64,000 bases of DNA from Paraburkholderia panacisoli (GTDB lineage: Bacteria > Pseudomonadota > Gammaproteobacteria > Burkholderiales > Burkholderiaceae), in assembly GCF_008369935.1 (NCBI RefSeq), contig NZ_VTUZ01000003.1, forward strand, positions 310,001 through 374,000. The letters are read 5' to 3'. The translations under genes were made by a program, and so were the position numbers. Of the stretch, positions 6,916 to 15,575 are shown one piece after another (position 1 is the first letter of the stretch; each line of letters starts with the position of its first letter). Below the pieces are notes generated by a model. That model worked only from the letters and a program-made list of their open reading frames with translations. It ran no database searches and was not told the origin of the DNA.

Positions 6916-9336
6916 ATGAAGATTTCCGTTAATCAAAAACGTCGCAAGCTGCTGAAGTTGGGCAGTGCAGCTGTCATCCTCCCCGTTGCGGCACGTGCCG
7001 GAGCTGCAACCAGTTCCTCGCCCGGCGCGACCGGCGATCCCTCCTCAGGTTCATCCCAAACTTTTGATTCAGTCAACGCTGCGGCGCAGGCGAATTCTGC
7101 GTTCGTTCCCGCCAATCAGGCGCTGCTGTTCCAGTACGACTCGCCTGCCGTCGAGTCATTGATCCAGTTTCAGGGTCTGCCGGTCGGCAATGGGCGTCTC
7201 GGCGCGATGGCCGGCGGCGCGAGCGATCACGAAGCGCTCTATCTGAACGAAATCACGCTGTGGTCGGGCAGCAAGAACGTCGTCGATCCGGCCTACACGA
7301 CGACAGGGATGGGTAGCTACCTGACACTCGGCAAGCTCTACATCGATCTGCCCGCTCACGCCGGCGCCACGAACTACCAGCGCTCGCTCGACATCAGCAA
7401 CTCGGTCGTGCGCACGCAGTATCGGGTCGGGGGCAAGACCTATCGGCGCGAGATTTTCAGCAGCTTCCCCGACAACGTGATCGTCGTGCGGCTCGCCTCC
7501 GATGGTGGCAGCTATAACGGCACCGTGTCGCTGACCGACGGACAGGGCACGCAAACCATTGGCGAATCGAATCGTGCGCTGTCGTTCTCGGGCTCGGTAA
7601 GCGGCAGCGGAGAGCTGTACTCGACCTACATGCTGGTCGTTCCGGATGCAGGCGTCGCTTCGCTCAACTCGTCTACTGCGCAGATCACGCTGCAGGGTTG
7701 TCCGGCGCTCACGATCATCATTGCGGCGCGCACCGACTACAACGGGCGCTATGTCGAAAACTATCTGACGGGTATCAATCCGCGCGATGCGGTGATCGCG
7801 GACGTGCAGCGGGCCGTGTCCTGGCGCTACAGCGATCTGCTCGATCGCCACGTACGGGACTATCGCGCGCTCTTCGGGCGCATGGACATCGATCTCGGCC
7901 GCTCAAGCGACGCGCAACGAGCGCTGACGATCCCGGAGCGGCTACTCGCACGGCAAGTGAATCCCAACGTGGCCGACCCCGAACTCGAGGCGATGTACGT
8001 GCAGTTTGGGCGCTACCTCACGATCTCGTCGTCGCGCGGCTCGATGCCGGCGAATCTGCAGGGCCTGTGGAGTACAACGAACAACCCGCCGTGGATGGCC
8101 GACTACCACACCGACATCAACATCCAGATGAACTACTGGCTCGCCGACCGGGCCGGGTTGCCGGAGTGTCAGCAACCGTTCGTCGACTACGTCACCGGGC
8201 AATTGCCTTCGTGGGTCCAGTCCACGAAGAATCATTTCAACGATGCCGCCAACGTGAATTACAGCAATTCGAACGGCAACGTCGCGGGCTGGACGGTGGC
8301 TATTTCGACGGGCATCTACGGTTCTATCGGCTGGGACTGGAGCCCTCCAGCCAGTGCCTGGTATTGCCGCACGCTGTGGAATCACTACCAGTACACGCTG
8401 GACAAGGCTTATCTCGCGCGGATCTATCCCGTGATGAAGTCCGCGTGCGAATTCTGGCAGGCGCGTCTGATCCGCGACCCCGCGACGGGTCTGCTCATCG
8501 ACGACAAGGACTGGTCGCCGGAGCAGGGGCCTCATCAGCAGCTCGGGATTACCTACGCGCAGGAACTCGTGTGGGATCTGTTCACGAACTATCTGAGCGC
8601 GAGTCGATTGCTCGGCCAGGACGCGGATTTCGCGCGCTCGATCGCAAGTATGAAGGCGCAGCTCTATCTGCCGAAGGTGAGTCCGACGACAGGCCAGCTT
8701 CAGGAGTGGATGAGCGACAGCATCGTCGGCGAGACCGGGCATCGGCATCTGTCGCCGCTGATCGGCTGGTTCGAAGGCGAGCGCATCACGCTCGATAGCG
8801 ATCCGAAGCTCGTGGCCGGCGTGAGGGCGCTGTTGCTCGCGCGCGGCTTCGACTCGTTCGGTTGGGGGCTCGCATGGCGCATCGCCTGCTGGGCACATTT
8901 CCACGATGCCGCCAACTGCTATTCGATGATTCCGAAGCTGCTGCGTTATTCAGCGGGCAACGACGGCGTGAGCGGCACGTTTGCCAACATGTTCGACGCG
9001 TATGCGCTGTCGAGCAACGCGTCGGCTTTCCAGATCGATGCGAACTTCGGCGGTCCGGCCGCAATACTGGAAATGCTACTGCAAAGCCGGATGGATCGCA
9101 TCACGCTGCTTCCTGCGCTGCCGTCGCAATGGAACACGGGGCATCTGACGGGAGTACGCGCGAAAGGCGGGTTTACGGTGGATCTCAAGTGGAACCGTGG
9201 CGCGCTGTCGTCCGTCAAGCTCACCAGCGTTGGCGGAACACAAACGACACTGCAATACGGCAACGTGGCCCGTGCGGTAACGATGCGGGAAAACGGAACG
9301 GCTCGATTCGACGGCAACCTGCAGCCGACTTCGTAA
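6916..9336 (+). CDS. Glycoside hydrolase family 95 protein (alpha-L-fucosidase type), exported
   Basis: An 806-residue protein. The N-terminus QKRRKLLKLG followed by a hydrophobic stretch and AARAGA looks like a Tat-type signal, so the enzyme probably acts in the periplasm or outside. The N-terminal beta-sandwich starts near GLPVGNGRLGAMAGG. In the helical barrel, E536 in SPEQGP matches the general acid, and D708 in IDANFGGP and N402 in HTDINIQMNYW match the base site. Position 400 is Asp, where the characterised Bifidobacterium enzyme has Asn, as far as I recall. GH95 members cleave alpha-1,2-L-fucosides and some act on alpha-L-galactosides. First gene of an operon with GH27 and esterase genes. 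Confidence 0.92.
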   Translation: MKISVNQKRRKLLKLGSAAVILPVAARAGAATSSSPGATGDPSSGSSQTFDSVNAAAQANSAFVPANQALLFQYDSPAVESLIQFQGLPVGNGRLGAMAGGASDHEALYLNEITLWSGSKNVVDPAYTTTGMGSYLTLGKLYIDLPAHAGATNYQRSLDISNSVVRTQYRVGGKTYRREIFSSFPDNVIVVRLASDGGSYNGTVSLTDGQGTQTIGESNRALSFSGSVSGSGELYSTYMLVVPDAGVASLNSSTAQITLQGCPALTIIIAARTDYNGRYVENYLTGINPRDAVIADVQRAVSWRYSDLLDRHVRDYRALFGRMDIDLGRSSDAQRALTIPERLLARQVNPNVADPELEAMYVQFGRYLTISSSRGSMPANLQGLWSTTNNPPWMADYHTDINIQMNYWLADRAGLPECQQPFVDYVTGQLPSWVQSTKNHFNDAANVNYSNSNGNVAGWTVAISTGIYGSIGWDWSPPASAWYCRTLWNHYQYTLDKAYLARIYPVMKSACEFWQARLIRDPATGLLIDDKDWSPEQGPHQQLGITYAQELVWDLFTNYLSASRLLGQDADFARSIASMKAQLYLPKVSPTTGQLQEWMSDSIVGETGHRHLSPLIGWFEGERITLDSDPKLVAGVRALLLARGFDSFGWGLAWRIACWAHFHDAANCYSMIPKLLRYSAGNDGVSGTFANMFDAYALSSNASAFQIDANFGGPAAILEMLLQSRMDRITLLPALPSQWNTGHLTGVRAKGGFTVDLKWNRGALSSVKLTSVGGTQTTLQYGNVARAVTMRENGTARFDGNLQPTS

Positions 9337-9422
9337 AGCTCCTACGGGTCGGGCAGCCCGAAACAAAACGCCGCACAGCAGTTGACCAGAAGTCCCAGTT
9401 TCATTCTCAACGAAGGAAAACC

Positions 9423-11567
9423 ATGAAGATCCTGGGTCGCACACAGGTGTATCTGTTTCTCGTGAGCGTTATGATGGTTTTCGGTCTGTCCGCCTGCGGG
9501 GGTGACCAGCAAGGTGCCTCCGACGCAACGAGCGTCATGCAAGCTGCGGCCAACTCCGCAAACGTTTCACCATCGCTAGACGCCTCGTCGCAGACGCAGG
9601 CTCAAACGTCGATCGCGTTGCCACCCATGGGCTGGGCCTCGTGGAATGCGTACGGCTGCAACATCAGCGAAGATCTGGTGAAGACGGCCGCGGACGTTAT
9701 CTCCGGTGGCCTGAAGAAAGACGGCGCGTTGAGGAAAGCGGGCTACAACTACATCAACGTCGACGACTGCTGGTTCGCGCCAAATCGCGATGCGCAAGGC
9801 AACCTGGTCGCCGACCCCGTGAAGTTTCCCAGCGGAATAAAGGCGCTGGCCGACTACGTTCACGCCAGAGGCCTCAAGTTCGGGATATACGAAGTGCCCG
9901 CCGCCGAAACCTGTGCGCAGCGCAACAACCTGTACCCCGGACATACCAATCCGATGGGCAGCCTCGGGCATGAGGCGCAGGATGCCAACACGTTTGCGTC
10001 ATGGGGCGTCGACTACGTGAAGTACGACTGGTGTTCGCCGGACGGCACCACCGACGATCAGGTGGCCGGTTTTCAGAAGATGCGCGATGCACTGAATAGT
10101 GCGGGCGCCGCGATGAATCGACCGATCGTCTACAGCATCAATCCGAACAGTTTCCATGTCGACAAGACGGGCCGCTCGTACGACTGGGGGCAAGTCGCGG
10201 ATCTGTGGAGAACGACCGAGGACATCACTTACGACACGGGCACGCCGGGCCATCAAAGCACGCCGGATTTTTCCAGAATTGTGAACCAGAATTTCTACGG
10301 CAACCTCTTTCCTGAAGCACAGCATACGGGCGCTTATAACGATGCGGACATGATGCTTGCCGGGTTCGGTCTGACTGCCGCTCAGGACCAGACGCACATG
10401 AGCTTGTGGGCCATTTCCGGCGCACCGCTTATCCTGGGTGTCGATCTCACGACGCCGCTCAGCGCGGCCACGATGGACACGCTGACCAATCCGGAGGTGC
10501 TTGCTGTCGATCAGGATCCGCGCGGCTTGCAGGCGATCCGCGTGGCCGTACCGCAGAACGGTCTGGGCGTGTGGGCGAAACTGCTGTCCGGTCAAGGTCG
10601 CCGCGCAGTGGTGCTACTCAATACGACCGGGTCCGCCGCAGCGATCACGGTGAACTGGAAGGACCTCGGACTGGACCCTGCCGCTTCGGCCGACGTTCGG
10701 GATATCTGGGCACACAAGGATCTCGGTTCGCACACGTCCGGATACACGGTGCCCGCCGTTCCGGCCGGTGGCTCCGTCATGCTGGCGATCGTCGGCACAG
10801 ACGATGCATCGAAGGTCCAGGTGACCAAACCGATGTCGCATGAAGACGGCGTGGCCCGATATACGGTGAATGCAACCACGGGCGGATACATCGACGTCAC
10901 TTATCGGAACAATGGAAAGTCCGCGGTGAAAGTGTCGCTGATTCTGAACGAGAGCGTGCTGACGACGATCCAGCTCCCCATCACCACGGGTCAGTCCCAG
11001 GGCACCGTCACGGTCTACATGCCGTTCGTGCCGGGTAGCAACAAGCTGACGTTCGTTCTGCCAGGCAAGGGCGGTCGCGCTCCGTCAATCGGCAAGGTGA
11101 CGCTGATCGCCGCTCCGCAGCCCGCGTTGCCGCCCGTCATCTATGAAGCGGAAAGCCCCACCAACATCATTCAGGATGCGTCGGTACAGGCATGCAATAT
11201 CTGCAGCGGTCACGAAAAGGTCGGCAATTTCGTGAACTCGGATTCCAGCCTGCAGTTCAACGGAATCGTCGCGGCTGCCGATGGCAACTATGCGGTCCCC
11301 GTGGTTTATATCAGTGCGGACGACGGCGGTGGTCAGCCTCGCGCGATGAACGTGAGCGTCAACAACGGCCCGCCGATTGCGGTGCAGTTTCCGGGTGAAG
11401 GCACCTGGGACTTCCCAATCCTCTCGAGTGTTCAGGTCGTGGTCCCGCTCAAGGCCGGCGTAGCCAACACCATCAAGTTCTCCATGGTTTCAGGCAACTA
11501 CGGTCCCGATATCGATGGTCTGGGTGAGGCGGTGAGCCAGCCGGTCAGCCAGCCAGTGAAACAGTGA
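9423..11567 (+). CDS. GH27 alpha-galactosidase lipoprotein with C-terminal carbohydrate-binding region
   Basis: A 714-residue protein starting at the ATG after AAGGAAAA; longer upstream reading overlaps the GH95 gene and is rejected. A lipobox LSAC with Cys25 predicts membrane anchoring. The GH27 barrel begins at LPPMGWASWNAYGC. The nucleophile is D202 in YVKYDWC and the acid/base is D309 in YNDADMM. After the barrel come a beta domain (about 400-480) and jelly-roll-like segments, one beginning YEAES near residue 570, resembling CBM35-type modules. It would remove terminal alpha-galactose from plant or microbial glycans. It sits 86 bases after the GH95 gene and 22 bases before the esterase gene. 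Confidence 0.92.
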   Translation: MKILGRTQVYLFLVSVMMVFGLSACGGDQQGASDATSVMQAAANSANVSPSLDASSQTQAQTSIALPPMGWASWNAYGCNISEDLVKTAADVISGGLKKDGALRKAGYNYINVDDCWFAPNRDAQGNLVADPVKFPSGIKALADYVHARGLKFGIYEVPAAETCAQRNNLYPGHTNPMGSLGHEAQDANTFASWGVDYVKYDWCSPDGTTDDQVAGFQKMRDALNSAGAAMNRPIVYSINPNSFHVDKTGRSYDWGQVADLWRTTEDITYDTGTPGHQSTPDFSRIVNQNFYGNLFPEAQHTGAYNDADMMLAGFGLTAAQDQTHMSLWAISGAPLILGVDLTTPLSAATMDTLTNPEVLAVDQDPRGLQAIRVAVPQNGLGVWAKLLSGQGRRAVVLLNTTGSAAAITVNWKDLGLDPAASADVRDIWAHKDLGSHTSGYTVPAVPAGGSVMLAIVGTDDASKVQVTKPMSHEDGVARYTVNATTGGYIDVTYRNNGKSAVKVSLILNESVLTTIQLPITTGQSQGTVTVYMPFVPGSNKLTFVLPGKGGRAPSIGKVTLIAAPQPALPPVIYEAESPTNIIQDASVQACNICSGHEKVGNFVNSDSSLQFNGIVAAADGNYAVPVVYISADDGGGQPRAMNVSVNNGPPIAVQFPGEGTWDFPILSSVQVVVPLKAGVANTIKFSMVSGNYGPDIDGLGEAVSQPVSQPVKQ

Positions 11568-11589
11568 TCGAAGACTCAGGGAGACAGGT

Positions 11590-12792
11590 GTGAAGAACCT
11601 CTTGATGCGGATTGCCCTGCCGGTCGTATTGGCCGCGAGCGTGGTGCAGGTGGCCGTCGCCGCGGACGCGATGGCCCAATCGAATTCTGTCGCGGCGACA
11701 GCCTGGAACAAAGGCTCGCGATTCCGGCCCGATGAGGTAGCGGTCCTGTTCGTGATGGGGCAGAGCAACAGCGCCGGTCTTAACGGCCTACCCGCCGATC
11801 TGACGTTGACGGGAGCATCGGGTGCCGGGACCGGCGATGGCATGCCGGCCCCCAACGTCTGGGGTATCCGGAACGACGGCTGGGGAAACATCACCGGCAA
11901 CGCAGACGGATCGGGTGCGCCGTTCACTCAACCGATCTCCTCCATCGATCACGTGTCGTGGGTGAACTGGACCGACAGCACATCGTCCGACATGAATCTG
12001 GGCTACTACGGCGGCAGCGGCAATGCCGCCAATTTCGCCGCGTATGCGTGGCAGTCGGCGATCAACGCGGGTGAGCCGTTGCCCGATCTGTACATCGTTC
12101 ATATCGGCTGGGGCAGCCAGGGCGTGGATGTCGCGGACGATGCATTCAGCGGCTGCTGCGGCTGGACGATGCACGGCGTGAATCTCTGGCAGCCCATGCT
12201 CGATGCGAGCAAGACGCCGACCTATGCGCTTGCACCGTTTGCTCGCCGCATGATGTACCTCGGACTGAAACAGATTCTCGCGACCGGTAAGAAACCGCGG
12301 ATCCTGGGCCTGGAATGGAACCAGTGGGAGGCGGAAGCCGCTCCGCTGAATACCGCTGGCAATGCGACGACGATTCGTCGCGCGCCGCAAAATTACGCGC
12401 AACTCTTCAGCAGTTTCTTTGCGGCGGTGGGCTCGACTTTTCCGGTGATGATCGTGAAGCCGTTGTCGGTTGCTTACGACAACGTCACCAACGGGATCGC
12501 TCCTTATAATCCCGCCGCGCTTGAATCCATGCAAAAGGTGTTCGGCGGCTTCATCGAAGCGAACTCTCGCGTCTTCAGTTTCGTCGATGCGTCGAAGTCG
12601 CCTGACTGGAATGGACGGCCGCCTGGCTTCGGCATTTTCGACGGCGGCACACTAGGCGGCGGGGACGGGAGTGTGCACTACAACCTGGACACGCAGAAAT
12701 GGTTCGGCGAGCAGGCACTTGCGGCATGCCTCGGGCAGTCCCGAGTCTGCGGACCGCGCGTCGACAATCTGCCACGGCGGCTGCCGAACTGA
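11590..12792 (+). CDS. Secreted SGNH-type carbohydrate esterase (sialate O-acetylesterase/CE6-like)
   Basis: A 400-residue protein with a GTG start at 11590, after GGGAGACAG. A signal peptide (IALPVVLAASVVQVAVAADA) is visible. VLFVMGQSNSAG holds the serine of the SGNH/DUF303 fold, and DGSVHYNLDTQ near the end supplies the likely catalytic histidine. WNQWEAEA fits the family core. Members remove acetyl groups from sugars in polysaccharides. Third gene of the operon, so it probably deacetylates the glycan attacked by the two glycosidases. The exact substrate is unknown. Confidence 0.85.
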   Translation: MKNLLMRIALPVVLAASVVQVAVAADAMAQSNSVAATAWNKGSRFRPDEVAVLFVMGQSNSAGLNGLPADLTLTGASGAGTGDGMPAPNVWGIRNDGWGNITGNADGSGAPFTQPISSIDHVSWVNWTDSTSSDMNLGYYGGSGNAANFAAYAWQSAINAGEPLPDLYIVHIGWGSQGVDVADDAFSGCCGWTMHGVNLWQPMLDASKTPTYALAPFARRMMYLGLKQILATGKKPRILGLEWNQWEAEAAPLNTAGNATTIRRAPQNYAQLFSSFFAAVGSTFPVMIVKPLSVAYDNVTNGIAPYNPAALESMQKVFGGFIEANSRVFSFVDASKSPDWNGRPPGFGIFDGGTLGGGDGSVHYNLDTQKWFGEQALAACLGQSRVCGPRVDNLPRRLPN

Positions 12793-13107
12793 TCACTGTG
12801 CGCCGCTCGACGACAGGCATCCGCGATCTGGATCAAGCGGCGCACGACTTCAGACGCACGGTTTCGCGCGGATGGCTGATGTCGCTTCATACCCACTGTA
12901 GTAGCTTGACCGACTCGAACCCTCGTTCATCAAAGTCATTTCGACGAGCGGCGAGCCTTGCGAGGCAAGTTCGATCTGCGCTGGTGGAGTTCGACGTTTC
13001 TGCAAGCATCGGAAGATTGCGGCCCGAAAGAAGATGCGGTGAACGGAATATGCCGAAGAACTGGCTGAACACCGTCCACCGCCAGGTGTCGCGCCTGGCG
13101 CCGGTCT
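12793..13107. other. Intergenic region between convergent genes
   Basis: The esterase gene and the lldD-type gene point towards each other here. A 7-bp hairpin, cgccagg at 13080-13086 with cctggcg at 13094-13100, lies next to the end of the minus-strand gene, but it lacks a T-run. Nothing else is recognised. Confidence 0.5.
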
Positions 13108-14268
13108 TCAACGCCTGTCAGGCAGCAGGATCCGCTCGTCCACCTGACGGATGTCAGTGTGGCCGCAAAAGGCCATGGTGATGTCCAGTTCCTTCTGGAT
13201 GATCTGCAGGCACTGTGTGACACCAGCCTCTCCCATCGCACCCAGGCCGTAGAGGAAGCTGCGGCCGATCAGCGTGCCCCTGGCGCCGAGCGCAACGGCT
13301 TTCAGCACGTCCTGTCCGCTGCGGATGCCGCCATCCATCCACACCTCGATGCGCGAGCCGACTTCACACGCGATCTCGGGGAGTGCCGAGATCGAAGAGG
13401 GTGCACCATCGAGTTGGCGGCCGCCATGGTTGGAGACGATCAGCGCGTCGGCACCGCTATTGGCGGCAAGGCGCGCATCGGCGACATCCATGATGCCTTT
13501 CAGAATGAGTTTGCCACCCCATAGCTTCTTGACCCACTCGACGTCCGCCCAACTCAGCGCCGGATCGAACTGTTCGGCGGTCCACGAACTCAGGGACGAT
13601 AGATCGCCTACACCCTTTGCATGACCGACGATGTTGCCGAAGGTGCGCCGCCGGGTGCCGAGCATGCCGAGGCACCAGCGCGGCTTGGTCGCCAGATTAA
13701 TGAGGTTCGCTGGGGTCAGTTTGGGCGGCGCCGACAGCCCGTTCTTGATGTCCTTGTGGCGTTGGCCGAGGATCTGCAGGTCCAGCGTTAGCATCAGGGC
13801 GCTGCACCGTGCCGCGCGAGCCCGCTCAATTAACCGAACAATGAAATCGCGGTCGCGCATCATATAAAGTTGGAACCAGAAGGGCTTGCTGGTCTCGGCG
13901 GCAACGTCCTCGATCGAGCAGATGCTCATCGTGGACAAGGTGAACGGGACGCCGAACTTCTCCGCCGCGCGTGCAGCGAGGATTTCTCCGTCGGCATGTT
14001 GCATGCCGGTCAACCCCGTCGGCGCGAGCGCTACGGGCATGGCGGCCTCCTGACCGACCATTTCCGTGCGCGTGCTGCGGCCCGCCATGTTGACCGCGAC
14101 TCGTTGGCGCAACTTGATGCGCTGGAAGTCACTTTCATTCGCGCGGTAGGTACTCTCGGTCCACGAGCCACTGTCGGCGTAGTCGTAGAACATGCGCGGC
14201 ACGCGCCGTTGAGCAAGCACGCGTAAATCTTCGATGCAGGTGATGGCAGGCACAGTTTTTCTCAGCAC
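13108..14268 (-). CDS. lldD: FMN-dependent L-lactate dehydrogenase / alpha-hydroxy-acid oxidase
   Basis: A 386-residue FMN barrel enzyme that oxidises an L-2-hydroxy acid, most likely L-lactate to pyruvate, at the inner membrane. The start of the fold reads YDYADSGSWTESTYRANESD, cut here for length. The active-site SNHGGRQLDGA box holds the catalytic His and Arg, and MDGGIRSGQD and GRSFLYG form the phosphate-binding end. The GTG at 14268 is taken as start, with another GTG five codons on. Its place between sugar genes and a fuconate dehydratase remnant suggests a role in L-fucose breakdown, which gives L-lactate. MdlB-like mandelate oxidation is an alternative. Confidence 0.88.
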   Translation of the reverse strand: MLRKTVPAITCIEDLRVLAQRRVPRMFYDYADSGSWTESTYRANESDFQRIKLRQRVAVNMAGRSTRTEMVGQEAAMPVALAPTGLTGMQHADGEILAARAAEKFGVPFTLSTMSICSIEDVAAETSKPFWFQLYMMRDRDFIVRLIERARAARCSALMLTLDLQILGQRHKDIKNGLSAPPKLTPANLINLATKPRWCLGMLGTRRRTFGNIVGHAKGVGDLSSLSSWTAEQFDPALSWADVEWVKKLWGGKLILKGIMDVADARLAANSGADALIVSNHGGRQLDGAPSSISALPEIACEVGSRIEVWMDGGIRSGQDVLKAVALGARGTLIGRSFLYGLGAMGEAGVTQCLQIIQKELDITMAFCGHTDIRQVDERILLPDRR

Positions 14269-14334
14269 AGGGAATAACGACGAGTGTACGTTCTCGGACG
14301 GTCGCTCGGTATTCTGGGAATGCCTGGAAAAAAT

Positions 14335-14690
14335 TCACGCCCGCCACACCGCGCCTTGCGGAAAGTGAAATTGGTCGAGCGACTCGGCGCGCATCCCGAT
14401 GCTATAGCCGGGCAGTTGCGGCGGCTTATAGCGTCCGTTGCGAATCACGACGGGGTCGACAAAGTGCTGGTACAGGTGGTCGACGTATTCGAGTACATGG
14501 TTTTCAAGCGATGCCGACACGCAGATGTAGTCGAACAGAGCGATGTGCTGCACGTACTCGCACAGCCCGACACCACCCCGTGGGGGCATACCGGCACACC
14601 GAACTTCGCCGCCATCAGCAACACGACGAGCACCTCGTTGAGACCGCCGAGCCGGCAACTGTCTGCGTTGACAGCACTGATTTCACCACC
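14335..14690 (-). pseudogene. fucD: L-fuconate dehydratase, C-terminal fragment with frameshift
   Basis: Only the last 120 or so codons of an enolase-superfamily L-fuconate dehydratase remain. One frame encodes AVNADSCRLGGLNEVLVVL and AAKFGVPVCPH. Near 14580 a one-base deletion moves the reading to the frame GGVGLCEYVQHIALFDY and EYVDHLYQHFVDPVVI, ending FPQGAVW plus a stop. Both blocks match FucD/ENOSF1-type enzymes closely. The N-terminal two thirds are missing, and the fragment abuts the operator of the GntR gene. It cannot make a working enzyme. Confidence 0.85.
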
Positions 14691-14708
14691 TAGCATGCTA
14701 GCATGTTA
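14691..14708 (+). promoter_or_regulatory. Palindromic operator upstream of the GntR gene
   Basis: tagcatgctagcatgtta is an imperfect 18-bp palindrome containing the perfect 12-bp core catgctagcatg at 14694-14705. It lies 36 bases before the GntR start. Its size and symmetry suit a dimeric FCD-type GntR regulator, so autoregulation is likely. Confidence 0.65.
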
Positions 14709-14743
14709 GTTGTAAATCAAGCTGTCCGTGAGCCTCTTGATCC

Positions 14744-15454
14744 ATGAAGTCAGCGACCATCGACCCTTATGCCGCATTGCAGAAACTGCAGGGCGGGGAA
14801 CGGAGTAGTTTGACCGACGCCGTGGCAGAGGCGTTGCGCGAGGCTATCGTCACGCTGGCGCTGGAGCCGGGAATGATGATCGACAAGCAGGCGGTCTGCG
14901 AACGGATGGGCGTGTCGCGTTTTCCGGTGTCCGCGGCGCTTGCGAAGCTTGCAACCGCTGGGCTTGTCGAGGTGTTGCCGCAACGCGGCACGCGTGTGAA
15001 GCCGATCGTGATTCACGACATCCGCCAGCATCTGTTTATCCGCAGCGCGCTCGAAGTCGAGACCGTGCGCGGCCTGTCGTCGACGCGTTCCGATGCGACT
15101 CTGGAGGCGCTCGCCGCCAACCTCGAGAAGCAACGCGAGGCCGTGGCCAAAGGATTGCGCCATGAATTTCACCTGCTCGATCTCGCCTTCCACGAGATCC
15201 TGCTCGACGCTATCGACTTGCCCCGCGTAAAGGAAATCGTCGCCACGTCGCGCGGCGCGCTTGATCGTGCGCGCCAGTTGCTGGGGAGTCCGGAACGTCA
15301 TATTCATACACTCGAGGAGCACGTGCGCATCTTCGAGGCGATCGCGGAGCGCGACGCCGAAGCTGCGGCCCACGCGATGCACTGTCATCTGGATGAAGTC
15401 GTTGCAGAGTTGCGGCGCTTTGCCGGCGAACGGCCCGATTTGTTCGAGGAGTAG
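14744..15454 (+). CDS. GntR family regulator with FCD ligand-binding domain
   Basis: A 236-residue regulator. The winged helix is at about residues 20-90 (LREAIVTLALEPG, CERMGVSRFPVSAALAKL, VEVLPQRGTRV). The helical FCD domain follows, with histidines placed to bind a metal (FHEILL, EEHVRIFEAIAERD, AMHCHL). FCD regulators commonly sense organic acids or sugar acids. It is followed 121 bases later by a carbohydrate ABC operon on the same strand and preceded by a palindromic site, so it probably controls both itself and the importer. Confidence 0.92.
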   Translation: MKSATIDPYAALQKLQGGERSSLTDAVAEALREAIVTLALEPGMMIDKQAVCERMGVSRFPVSAALAKLATAGLVEVLPQRGTRVKPIVIHDIRQHLFIRSALEVETVRGLSSTRSDATLEALAANLEKQREAVAKGLRHEFHLLDLAFHEILLDAIDLPRVKEIVATSRGALDRARQLLGSPERHIHTLEEHVRIFEAIAERDAEAAAHAMHCHLDEVVAELRRFAGERPDLFEE

Positions 15455-15575
15455 ACCCGGCCTTCGCACGAGTCTTCGTAAGAGTCTCCGGACCGCCGCA
15501 GTCCGGGCGCATCGGGTGGGCTGCTCGCCAGCCGCCGAGCGCAGCGTAGTCAACTCGGTATGGAGGAGACAAAAA

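Noticed and set aside
8862..9422. N-terminal extension of the alpha-galactosidase frame
   Set aside because: It overlaps the GH95 gene in another frame; the true start has a ribosome site and a lipoprotein signal.
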